Position numbers and translations under genes: made by a program
NCBI GenBank assembly: GCA_051294375.1
Contig: CM119264.1
Coordinates: 19,413,590 to 19,477,589 of the forward strand
Length of the DNA: 64,000 nucleotides
From: Paraspadella gotoi
Taxonomy: Eukaryota > Chaetognatha
Reading direction: 5' to 3'
In this document: positions 1-10,539 of the stretch, in pieces
How the letters are laid out: each line of letters begins with the position of its first letter
Position numbering within the stretch: the stretch's first letter is position 1
The notes under the pieces: generated by a model
Told to the model about the DNA's origin: nothing
Seen by the model: only the letters and a program-made list of their open reading frames with translations
Database searches by the model: none

Positions 1-615
1 NNNNNNNNNNNNNNNNNNNNNNNNNNNNNNNNNNNNNNNNNNNNNNNNNNNNNNNNNNNNNNTCTCTCCTTTTTCTGGTAATTTACCTCTCAGTCATTTC
101 GCTTACACCCCATGGTCCTTGTCAGCTTCTTATCAACGTATTGATACTTATTCATAATTTCATATCAACCTCATCCTCACTTGATTCTTAAACCAACGAA
201 AGGAAGGTTTCGAGAAAGCATGGGGTAAGGAAATTCGGCGTTATTTTCCCATAACATCCCTTTTCATCCTAAATTTAGAATTAAGATAATTTTTCGTTTT
301 AAAACATAGGTTAAAGGTTAGAATTGGGGAATAGTTAAAGAATTAGAGTTATATATTAGGAGAGTGATTACAGTTACGTATTAAATTAAGATTAAAAATT
401 AAGAATAAAAAATCCGGAATTAAAGACAGAAATGGCCACTTTTGGTAAAGAGAGCCAGAAATTCAAATGTCCATTTGACTTTTCTAACCGAAACTCAATA
501 AATATAACCTCGATAATATTTTTCGTCAAATTCTTTCCTTCATCATCATTTTTTTTCCCGCTCCTCCTCTTACTCCTCCTCTTCCTTTGATCCTCATCCT
601 TTGCAGAGAAGTCGT

Positions 616-851
616 NNNNNNNNNNNNNNNNNNNNNNNNNNNNNNNNNNNNNNNNNNNNNNNNNNNNNNNNNNNNNNNNNNNNNNNNNNNNNNNNNNNNN
701 NNNNNNNNNNNNNNNNNNNNNNNNNNNNNNNNNNNNNNNNNNNNNNNNNNNNNNNNNNNNNNNNNNNNNNNNNNNNNNNNNNNNNNNNNNNNNNNNNNNN
801 NNNNNNNNNNNNNNNNNNNNNNNNNNNNNNNNNNNNNNNNNNNNNNNNNNN
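616..851. other. Assembly gap (N)
   Basis: 236 undetermined bases. Another gap of 10 N lies at 1008-1017 and a leading one at 1-62. Reading frames crossing them are meaningless. Confidence 1.
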
Positions 852-1125
852 CTCTTTCTATTTTGTTTCTCCCTCTTTTCTTCTTTTTTTTCCCTTCCTT
901 TCATACTTTTTGTATTTTGTTTCTCCATCTTTTCTTTTTTTTTTACCTCCTTTCATACTCTTTGTATTTTGTTTCTCAATTTTTTCTTCTTTTTTTTCAC
1001 CTCCTTTNNNNNNNNNNTTTGTTTCTCCCTCTTCTCTTCTTATTTTTTCCTACTTTCATACTCTTTCTATTTTGTTTCTCCCTCTTTTCTACTTTTTTTT
1101 CTTCCTTTCGTACACTTTTACTTTT
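852..1125 (+). repeat. ~60-bp pyrimidine-rich minisatellite
   Basis: Tandem units of the type TTTTGTTTCTCCCTCTTTTC, then T-run, then CCTTTCATACTCTTTGTA repeat about four to five times across a small gap. Apparent Phe/Ser/Leu-rich frames here come from the repeat. Confidence 0.7.
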
Positions 1126-1893
1126 CTGCTTTATACTTTCTTATCATTTCACAAAGGCAATTCCGTTCCAGTTCCACGTTATATGTTTTTCGTGACATCC
1201 CTGAGTCATTTGTTTCACTTTTCATATTTTTCCTCTTTTCTATTTATTTCATTTTCTTATTTCCTTTTTCATCCCCTCCCTCCATCTATCGACTTTCATT
1301 CCTCTTCTTCACTGAAGCACCTGAGAATTCGCCGTTGCTGTCGCCATCCCGCGGACCAGAAGCCAATTTTCGCGGAGCTGAAGGAAATAAAAAAAGTAAG
1401 ACGTCGTCTTCGTCATCTTCGTCGTCTTAGTGGTGGTCAACATCTTGGGTGTCATCTTCGTCATAATCTTTAACATCTTAATTATCCTCGTTGTTTTTAC
1501 GGTGCCTATTAAGTGAACGTCGCTGACAGTCTGTTCTCGCGCATTCTTGTTTCTTGATTGAAAACGTTATCGTTATCGTCGTCTTTCTCGTCGTCGCCAT
1601 CGTCGTCCTTCCTCACTTTCGAAATTGTTTTTTTCCATCACTTTCCCGGCGGATCTCGGTCATCTTTCAAATTGCCGTCTGCTCTTTCTTGTCTTCTTAA
1701 AGACGCTTGTCTAAAAAACGCGTTCCTTTGATGGCACGAATTTATCATCCAAATGGCTAAAATGGCTCGAATCAAAACCTGGTCTCGTCATATCTTTTTC
1801 CTATAGGTTGTTAATTTAGCCTTGTCAACCACATTTTTTGTTTTGATAGGGGAATTTTAAGCCTGATACATCGTATCTAATTTTCATAGAAAT
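1126..1893. other. Spacer with degenerate GTC/CGT repeats
   Basis: Pyrimidine-rich DNA followed by scattered tcgtcgtc triplets (1405-1440, 1560-1610). No splice-bounded exon or RNA gene is recognised. Confidence 0.5.
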
Positions 1894-2245
1894 AGTAAGG
1901 CGGGCCAAAATTTATCACTTTTTATCATTAGGAGTTCTGTAATAGAAAATTTATCAGTATATTACTATCACTTTTTTAACGAGTGAAGCACACTATAATA
2001 TTGAAGCATTTAAATATTTATAAATGCATACTGCATGGTTCACTCATAATATTCATCAATAAACAAAAAACTTAATAAACCTTTATCTAACTTTTTAAAG
2101 CTTTATCAGAATCTATTAAACAAATTGAAAAACTAAAAAAAAATTTTAAACTATATATAGTTACTAATAATAATCTTTAAAATGCTTCCGTGCCGCATTA
2201 TTCAATAAGATAAATTTTAAAAAAATTTATTTTCATTTTCATATT
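1894..2245 (+). mobile_element. Second copy of the TIR element (terminus plus core)
   Basis: It begins AGTAAGGCGGGCCAAAATTT, diverges for about 140 bp, then matches the core of the 18965-19660 element closely from 2048 (catcaataaac…) to about 2245. The far terminus is not recognisable, so it is truncated or strongly diverged. Confidence 0.65.
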
Positions 2246-2454
2246 CTTTTCGTCACTCTTATCCCTCACTCTCTCCTTCTCTCGCTCACTCTCGAATTCC
2301 TTCATTCCTTCTCTTTGTCACTCGAGTCTCTCTCTCACATCTCCTTTCTTTTTATAGCAATATTGCGACGAGATCCATTATATGCCTTTTACAAGATTTT
2401 TTTAACTTGCATATTTTTTTTTTCAACTTTGCATAATTATTTTCAACTTGCATT

Positions 2455-3420
2455 CCGTTTACTTGTTATCTAGCTTCTTTATTCACTTCAACTTTCCTAC
2501 CGCTCATACAAAATTTCATCTCAATCTACTCATGGGTTAAAATAAATAAAAAGATTCAAGTAAATGTGACCCTTTTTTTTTCATTTTCCAAACCAAATTT
2601 TCCACTGGTGACGTTTCCAACTGAACTTTATATCCAAGCTTCGTCAATACGTTTTCCTACCACACACAAAGTTTCAAACTCAATCTATCCTGCACAATGT
2701 ATGATTAATAGGAAGTATTTATATTTGTGAGGTCACAAAATTAGTTTAAATAAAAGATTTTAGTAAATTCAGGATTTTGTTTTTTTTTACATCATCATTT
2801 CAACTAATTTCCACTCACAGACGATTCCATCGAAATTTTATATCCAGCTTTATCAACTACACGTTTTCCCTACCCCACGTAACACATTTTCAATCTCAAC
2901 TGCCTTCTGAGTTTGGCTTTTTTTGCTAAGTGGGTGACTTTTGGCGGATTGATTCGGACTAATTAATTAATTATTGATTAATTTATTTACTAACTTGATT
3001 TTAACTGTTAATTATATTGGATTTATTAACACAGTCTCCTATGCACAAGATAACATTTAATATAAAAGGAAAAAGAAGCAATAATACAAAGTTAGTATAA
3101 GCGGTTTATTTTGTTTTTTTGTTCCATTTTAAAACTCATTTCCACTCAAACTATATCCAAATTTCGAAACTATGTATTTCTCTGTTCAAAATTCACAGAG
3201 CTTTCCCTAACTACCACATAGTTCCTAATATCCAGTGTTACAATCAATGACCACTCCTCATTGGAGCTGGTGTTCTTTAGTAATATTTTTTTTGTTTTTT
3301 TTCCATTTAACTCATTATTCTGGGGAGGGGAGGTCACATCGAAACTTAATAATCGATCCAATCACACATAACACCTTCTTTAAATCCATTCCATCCAAAT
3401 TCACGAGCTAATGATGCTTT
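2455..3420 (-). repeat. Divergent ~150-200 bp repeat units, minus orientation
   Basis: At least four degenerate copies share, read on the minus strand, gtGTGGGTAGGAAAgtgtgtga, then tataaagtttcg, then gtGGAAATGAGTTtaagtGGAAA and agtcacatttactt. They start near 2530, 2690, 2890 and 3370. The same unit occurs in plus orientation from 3770 to 5660. Confidence 0.65.
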
Positions 3421-3429
3421 TTTGCTAAG

Positions 3430-3684
3430 GGTAGGGACGGACGGACGGGGGAGGGGGCGGACGGACGGACGGACGAGACGGACGGAACGGACATCATTTT
3501 TTTTGCAATAATTTATTCTAAATTCGATGTTCTGATCATGAATTAAGTGGGGGGGGGGGGGGGGGGGGGGGGTGTGCCGCGACAATATTGAGGGGGCGGA
3601 CCGACGGACCGAAAAAAGTGAGTTATAAAAAGTGAGTTATAGAGTCGGGATCTGCTGATAAGCAGATCCGACTAAAAAACAAAA
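3430..3684 (+). repeat. GACGGAC-rich block, poly-G run and hairpin-ended element
   Basis: The block contains GACGGACG repeats (3436-3495), a run of more than 20 G (about 3549-3572), further GGACCGACGGACCGAAAAA, and a doubled gtgagttata. It ends in a near-perfect stem: AGTCGG/CCGACT plus ATCTGCT/AGCAGAT around a GATA loop (3643-3673), followed by AAAAA. Related hairpin ends lie at 38405 and 49178. Confidence 0.7.
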
Positions 3685-3954
3685 GTCCATATTTACTACT
3701 TGAAGTATTTTTTTTACTTAAATTTACTTCATATTATTAATAGTTTATTAAAATTGGATGTAATGAAAATTGATTTTGTGTTTGTGGGTAGGAAAGTATG
3801 TGATTAAAGCTGGATTTTATTTGGAAGTGTAGGCGTGGAAAAGAGTTCCAATTAGAAAACCAAAAAGACACATTTATTTTGGAATTTTTTAAAGTTTTCT
3901 TCTCTCTCTCTCTGATTGATTGAATTGATTGATATGATTGATTGATTGATTGAC

Positions 3955-4310
3955 CAAATTAGTGCTAATTGCATATAATGCCAGTTGAGGTAAAGACCAA
4001 ATTCTGCAAGTTAATCAAGTTTTGCAAGTTGACCAAATTAATGCTGTTGAACCACGAAATTAAGGCTAAGTTGATAAAATTAATGGCCAGTTACATTATG
4101 CCGGTTGACCCAAATTTATCTTAATTGGATCAAATTAATGTCAGTTGACCAAATTATGTCAGTTGACCAAATGTATGTCAGTAGACAATTTATGTCAGTT
4201 AAACCCAAATTATGTCAGTTGACCAATTTATGCAAAGTTGAATTAAATTATGCAAGTTGACCAAACGATAGCTTAATTTACCACTTAATTATGCGATTGA
4301 CCTGGAATTT
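3955..4310 (+). repeat. ~18-20 bp minisatellite, GTTGACCAAATTATGTCA-like
   Basis: About 15 degenerate units follow GTTGACCAAATTA(A)TGTCA or GTTGACCAA-TTATGCAA. The clearest run is 4134-4265. Confidence 0.75.
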
Positions 4311-5093
4311 TGTATGTGAGTAGAAAGTGGTGTGATGAACCAGGAACCCAAGTTTCGATGGAATCTTTTTGAAGTGGAAATGAAGTTTAATGGAAAAAAA
4401 ACAAAAAACCTGTTTTCACTAAATTTAATTATGCTCTTTTTTCACTTTTATATTAATGTTATATGCAGGATGTATTAATAAGTCCAAATAATTAATCAGT
4501 TTATTAATCAATTAGTCAATTAATTAATCCAATAATTAATTAATCAGTCAATTTCAATCCGTCCATTCTCCGTCCCACCTTAGCAAAAAGCTCAAATTAA
4601 CTCGTGATTTGGCTGGTTGATTGAAAATGAAATTTTTGTGTGGTGGGTAGGAAAGTGTGTGATAAAGCTTGGATATAAAGTTTTCGAACGGAATCGTGTG
4701 AGTGGAAATGAGTTTAAGTGGAAAAAAACATAAGTCGCATTTTACTAAAAACATCTTTTTAACTTATTTAACAATAAGTACTCTAATAATCATCAATTGG
4801 ATTGGAATTAGATTGAGTTCAAATTTTTTTGTGTGGGTAGAAAAATGTGTATCGATGCTTGATTATAAAGTTTCGGTTGGAAACGTACGAGTGGAAATGA
4901 GTTTAAAATGAAAAAAAATATGAGTCACAATTTACTTGAATGCTTTTTAATTCTTTTACCCATAAATAGATTTGAGAATGAAATTTTTGTGAGCGGGGTA
5001 GGAAAGTGTGGTGAAAAAGCTAGATATAAAGTTTTTGGAAAACGGAAATTGAGGTTTAAATGGAAAAAAAAAAAAGTCACATTTACTTGAAGC

Positions 5094-5114
5094 AAAGAGA
5101 GAGAGAGAGAGAGA

Positions 5115-5150
<36 letters not shown>

Positions 5151-5190
5151 AGCAGTAAAATGAGCATAAGGATCGTCCGCAATTTCAAAA

Positions 5191-5222
<32 letters not shown>

Positions 5223-5250
5223 AAGGAAGATAGAAAGAGAGAGAGTCCGA
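5094..5250 (+). repeat. (GA)n microsatellite, interrupted
   Basis: Several GA runs with short interruptions. A shorter GA tract follows at 5793-5842. ATTA-type tandem runs (attaattaatta) lie at 5690-5725 and 6000-6042. Confidence 0.9.
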
Positions 5251-5410
5251 GATAAAAATTTAGACGAATAAAAAAAAAAGTTGTTATTTTACTCACATGA
5301 ATGAAAATACTTAAAAATACTTAACAAAAATTACAATAAAATTATAAAAATATTATTCCGATAACATTGTTTAATCAACATGCAATATATCTAGTAAGGC
5401 CTAATAATCT

Positions 5411-5600
5411 AGTAAGGGCGGGCAAAATTGAACACTTTTATAACTTCTAGTTTCTCTTTAAATTTTTTTTTCTTTTACTTACTAAATGTCGATTTTTCAA
5501 TATAACTTTTTGAAATTAGTTCATTTGGGTTGTTTGCATGAAGCTTTTAATATTTATTAATATAACAATAATATATAAGTCTTGACGAGAATTGTGCCAG
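5411..5600 (+). mobile_element. Terminal fragment of the TIR element
   Basis: AGTAAGGGCGGGCAAAATTG is followed by a stretch alignable to 18985-19110 (aaatgtcgatttttcaatataac, tagttcatttgggttgttt). The core is absent. A shorter partial terminus (agtaaggcctaat) precedes it at 5393. Confidence 0.6.
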
Positions 5601-6109
5601 GGGAAATGAGTTTTTAGATGGAAAAAACATAAGTCAACATTTACATGAATCTTTTAATGTTAATGATTACTAAATAAATGTTTTAAATTAATTAATTAAT
5701 TAAATTAATTAATTAATTAATTAATGTGAAAAAATGATGCAAGTTAAAAAAAATCTGAAAAAAGCCATAAAGATCGTCGAAAATTGGCAGAAAAAGAGAG
5801 AGAGAGAGAGAGAGAGAGAGTGAGTGAGAGAGAGAGAGAGAAGGAGACATAAAATAAAATAGAGATTTGTTTGTTTTTGATAAAAATGTAAACAAAACAT
5901 ATTTTAATAACTGTCCTAACACCAAATTTTAAGGACATCGATGAATGATAAGTTGAATATAAATTTAAAAATTAATTATTACATATTAAAAATTAATTAA
6001 TTAATATAATTAATCGGATTAATTAATTAATTAATTAATTATCGTAAGGCAGATCGCGACAGTTGTGTTTTGCTCAAAGCTTGTTTCGGGTTAATTTTAC
6101 TTTCGCCGA

Positions 6110-6215
6110 ACCAGGGGTTAGGGGGGGGTTAGGGTTAAGGGTGGTTATTAGGGGTGGGGTTAGGGTTAGAGGTGGTTAGGGTTCAGATGGTTTATGGTTA
6201 GGGGTAATTAGGTGA
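6110..6215 (+). repeat. Degenerate G-rich TTAGGG-like tract
   Basis: Repeated ggttaggg, gggttaggg and ggtggttaggg motifs over about 100 bp. They resemble interstitial telomeric repeats of the TTAGGG type but are too irregular to call a telomere seed. Confidence 0.55.
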
Positions 6216-6264
6216 TAATTTTTTTTAAAATTTTGCATATTCATAACGTTTTCTTTTTTTTTTC

Positions 6265-6300
6265 AAACGCGCTGAAGAAGGTTTAAAAAATTAAACCGAA
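6265..6300 (+). ncRNA. Hammerhead-like core motif (incomplete)
   Basis: CTGAAGA is followed by A, then a perfect GGTTTAA / TTAAACC stem with an A-rich loop, then GAAA. This order (CUGANGA, stem II, GAAA) is that of the hammerhead ribozyme core. There is one extra A before stem II, and I could not identify stems I and III or a cleavage triplet. It may be a decayed retroelement-derived ribozyme or a coincidence. Confidence 0.25.
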
Positions 6301-6399
6301 AAAGGTCCGATATATTAAATGTTACCTCGTTGTTAATGAAAAAAAAATCTCTACAACTTTGTAACTCTATAAATTTTTTTTAAAAAATAAGTATTTTTA

Positions 6400-7380
6400 A
6401 TTGATTTTTCAAAAGACGCCCAACCCCAGTCGGCCAAGTACTTTTTCTATTTTTTCTCGGCGTCGAGTTGAAGCCCCCGAGGTGTGGGGTGAGTTTCAAG
6501 TTGCAATCGAACCTGACTGGTTAAGATTGCATCCCAGTCGGATCCGAATTGTGAGGGGTCTGATCGCATAGAATGCCGGTATGATCGCATAATAAAGAGA
6601 AATCACTACGAAACGATTGCATTACTGTTTGGAAATGCGAGCACGGGAATTTCGTGGGGTGCGAAATGTGCACCAATGTGCACATGTGTTAGCTCTTGAT
6701 AAAACACTAATAATTTATGGTGGGATCATACTCCCCGGTGATCTCGCTCATTATCCAACCCAGACCAGGCCAGGCTTTCCAGCCGACTTTCATATTTCAG
6801 CCGCGTTTTGATATTAAATTTTAATGTGGTTACAAAAATTGTGTTTCGAAGGCGACGAAGATTCGCTCTACGATTTACTTACGATTTCACAACCAAACTT
6901 CTTAACGCTTAACACCAGAAAAAAATTATGTTTTCTACTGGAAGAATCGATCGTGTTTAAAAAACATTAGAATGCTAGTGCTCCAATGGTCGAGAGCGTG
7001 GTGTATCGGACGCGTTGATTGGTAGATTTTGTCGTTCTACAAACACGCTCATTGGTTGATCCAGGTCTTCATTGGTCGAGACTCTCGATTTCGCCGCTGT
7101 CGAAAACAGAAAAACCAAGCTTCTCGAAAAAAAAAGTTTTTTTTTATATATATATGAGTCGAGAAAAGAAGAAATGTTTTTTATAAACACCCTATATTTT
7201 TGACTGATTATTGACAAAACCAACGGCGAGATGGACAAATAAAGATATTGTGATTTTTCAGTGATCAAAAAATACGGAAATAAACGATCACAACACGGGA
7301 AACAAAATACAAATTAATTGGCGATGGAAACCAAATGTTCCATCTCGCGTTATAAGCAGTAGTAAAAGAATTCGATCATT
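6400..7380. other. Spacer of moderate GC, no gene recognised
   Basis: From about 6420 to 6810 the sequence is less repetitive and contains open frames of about 60 codons, but none has splice sites or a recognisable product. The rest is AT-rich. Confidence 0.4.
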
Positions 7381-7489
7381 GTTATAAAAATCACTGGATT
7401 TGTATTATAATGTCTTCGCTACCGAAATGAATAATAAAAATAATATTATTTATTCGAGCGGAAAATTCCTGTCATTCTCATTGACCTCA

Positions 7490-7591
7490 AAAGAGGATGA
7501 TGAGGAAAGCGACGACGAAGACAAAAGAGGTGCGACGACGAACGACGACGACGACGACGACGATGATATGATGATGATGACGATGGATGAA

Positions 7592-7632
<41 letters not shown>

Positions 7633-7850
7633 ATGATGATGCTGATGATGACGATGATGAGGGATTACGATCAGATTTTATCAACAAAGATGATGTATCC
7701 GAATCCAAATTCGTTTTGGTTGAAAACGATTATGTTTACGACAAAATAAAAGGGAAACGACGACGACGAAAAACGACGACGACGATAACGATAACAACGA
7801 CCGATAACCACAACGAAGATGACCACAACGACGATCTGTCTTGAGTCGCA
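7490..7850 (+). repeat. GAC/GAT triplet tracts
   Basis: Runs of gac and gat (7540-7640) give poly-Asp frames on the plus strand; gacgacgac runs return at 7758-7830. Overlapping frames of 78 and 85 codons encode mainly Asp, Met or Thr runs and are best treated as repeat products. I cannot exclude an acidic low-complexity coding segment. Confidence 0.65.
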
Positions 7851-7859
7851 CGCAAACCG

Positions 7860-10173
7860 ACTTTCCAAAGTTTTTGGCGTCCGGTCATTTTGTCCATCCG
7901 TCTATCCTCCTCGATGGAAACTCTGGAGTCAGAATTCCTGCCTGTCCGCCCGTTCTGTACTCGATTTTCATCTTGATCAAGTACTTATTCTCTCTCTCTC
8001 TCTCTCTCTACTCCTCTCTCTCTCTCTCTTCTCTCTGTTAGATTTCGTTTTCGCGCCTGACCTCGAACCCGGACCTTAGACTATTTTCCAGCCTTCTAGT
8101 CGAACTCATCTTTCATGGAGAAGCAAAAAAACTATTAGACGAACCTGAATCTATTACACAATAATTACTATGCAGCGCTTTGTTATTCAAAACTGTTTAA
8201 ACATTATATTTTTTTTTTTTTTTTTTGTCGGGTCACGTTACCCATTTTCGCCGACAGGGTACGAAAAGAGGTAAAAAAAGCCACTGTTGTCTTTATTCTT
8301 ATTACGAACAGTCTCGCAGATGTTTTACAGATGATTTACAGACGTTTACAGCCGCCATTTCGCACTGTTTTCTTTTCACGATCCCGATTTTTAGTCGAAT
8401 CTCCTTAAATCTTCTTTTCCTTTTTCAAGCGACGCAAATATTCCTCCCTTCCTCTTCCGATCCTCTTCCTCCTCCTCCTCGTCCTCCTCCATCCCTCCCC
8501 CCGTCGCCTCCCAATCGATGCTCCCCCCTTCCTCCCCCTCCTCTCCCCCAACACCAGACTCTTGATCGCCTCTACTTTGTTGTGTTTTTCCGTCGGAGGC
8601 GCTCGCGAACCTGAAATGGATCGGGTGAGGTGGGAAAGTGGAAAAAAAGGTGAGGTAAATATGAAGTAATTATTTCTCTCTGTCTCTTATCCACTTCTCT
8701 CCTCTTTTCTCTCTCCCGCTTTCTTCAGCTTTCTCTCTTTTTTCTTTGACTCGCTCTCTTTCTTTCTCTGTCCCTATGAAGACTATGTCTCTCACTTTAC
8801 TTTCTTCTTTCTTTCTATGTTTTCTTTGCTATTTTTCTGTGTCTCTTTTCCTTAGATTTTGTCTTACCCGTCTTAAAACTCTTCTCTTTCCCCCCAATTT
8901 AACACTCTGTTTCACCTCCTCATTTTCCTTCTATTCGATAAAGACCGACCCCCTTCTCTCTCCCCCCTCTCCATCCACCCTACCTCTCCTCTCCCCCCCC
9001 TCCCCCTCACTCCTCACCTCGTTCAATCTCCTCTCTCTCTTCTCGGTGCCTCGGCCTTTTTCCTCGTTCGCCTCCTCCTCCTTTCTCCCTCAAACTGTCG
9101 GGCGAGGGCGTTGTTCGCTTGTTCGGTTTTCTCGGTCCTTGTGTCTCGCGCGCGAGCGAACCTGGCGGAGGATGAGGAAAACGAATGGGCAAGGGATTTA
9201 TTTATGTTCGAAAAACAAAAGACAACAACATGATCAAAATATTGCGCAAACATTTCAAAAGGAAACCATCTTTGCAGAATCTCGTCAAAATCCCTAAATC
9301 CCGAGCTTAAACTCTTTCATCGGAATTCTTTTCAAACTTCCTATTCCATCTGAAATCCTCCAAATCCCTTGACTTACCTCTTCTATTTGCCAATCCAAAA
9401 TTACTTTTTCCCCCCCAACCTCATCGCCTCAGCTTTCCATCTGAAAATCCCCCAATTCCCCGCCACACCTCACCTCTTCCATTCTGCCGTCTCCTATTGG
9501 TCTCGGCCTTGCGTTGCTTCTCCTCAATCTCCTGAGGACTTATTTTCTTTTTGAGTCTTTTCTGCCAGCCTTTTTTTCCAACTGAAACTTTGCAGTTTGC
9601 GAGGGGGCGGACCTGGAGATGGGGGTGGGAGAGAGGAGATGGGTTGTAGATGGGATAGAGATGGGGGAGGTGAAAGAACAGGGGGTTGAGATGATGGTGT
9701 TTGGCGTTTATTGTTGGCAACGGGATAAACTAAGAAATGGTTTCTTTAATAGATGAGCACCGATTATCTGATGCCTTTTCATGGGCAAGATAGCTTAGTT
9801 ATTATATTAATAATTAATGTATAATTATTTCAAATGAAATGTTTTTGGTCTTTGCTTGCCATGACGAAAATGGAAAAAAAATCGTTTTTATGAGCTAAGT
9901 ATTTTTCTTCATTTTTTCTATTGGCAGTGGATTTTGATTTGGGTATTTTCCAACAATTGAAAATTGACACTTAAATACTATTAATTTATTTTTCCCACTG
10001 ATAAATATGAAACTTTCTTTATTTAAAAAAACGGTTTGGCATTAGTTATCTTCTCCTTATAACATAGAACTCACTGGGTGAATTTCTATGCTTCAAAATA
10101 CCGGTAAGACATGATTTTCTTTCAAGTTAATCATTCCAATTACGGTATCAAAGCCTTTATTAAAAAGAAACTA
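7860..10173. other. CT-rich spacer before the contig gap
   Basis: It contains a (CT)n tract at 7988-8037, long polypyrimidine runs at 8440-8560 and 8680-9070, then AT-rich DNA. No splice-bounded coding exon is seen. It ends at a 25-N gap (10174-10198). Confidence 0.5.
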
Positions 10174-10320
10174 NNNNNNNNNNNNNNNNNNNNNNNNNAG
10201 AGAGAAGAGAGAGAGAGAAGAGAGCAGAGAGAAAGAGATGAGAGACGAGAGGAGAGAGAGAGAATGGAAAAGTGAGAAAAAGCTGAGAGGGAAAAGAAAC
10301 GGAAAGGAACCTAGCCTACA

Positions 10321-10527
10321 AAGAAGGAAGGAAGAAGGAAGGTAAAGAAGAAAGGAAGGAAGGAAAGGAAAGGAAGTGAAGGAAGAAAGGAAGGAAGGAA
10401 GGAAGGAAGGAGAAGAAAGGAAGGAATGAAGGAAGGAAAGGAAGGAAGGAAGGTAGGAGCGAAGGAAGGAAGGAAGGAAGGAAGGAAAGGAAGGAAAGGA
10501 AGGAAGGAAGGGAAGGGAAGGAAGAAA
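10321..10527 (+). repeat. (GGAA)n tract, left arm
   Basis: An imperfect GGAA/GAAGG tract preceded by (GA)n at 10199-10262. The inverted partner is the (TTCC)n tract at 27441-27660. Confidence 0.9.
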
Positions 10528-10539
10528 TGTAAGCGATGA

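Larger units (their letters stand above)
3770..5665 (+). repeat. Divergent ~150-200 bp repeat units, plus orientation
   Basis: Copies of the unit described at 2455-3420 occur near 3780, 4310, 4640, 4830, 4990 and (partial) 5580. They are interrupted by the ~18-bp minisatellite (3955-4310) and (GA)n tracts. Similarity is clear by eye but well below identity, so the array is old. Confidence 0.65.

Noticed and set aside
3346-3585. Pro-run open frame on the minus strand
   Set aside because: It is the complement of the poly-G run and GACGGAC repeats.
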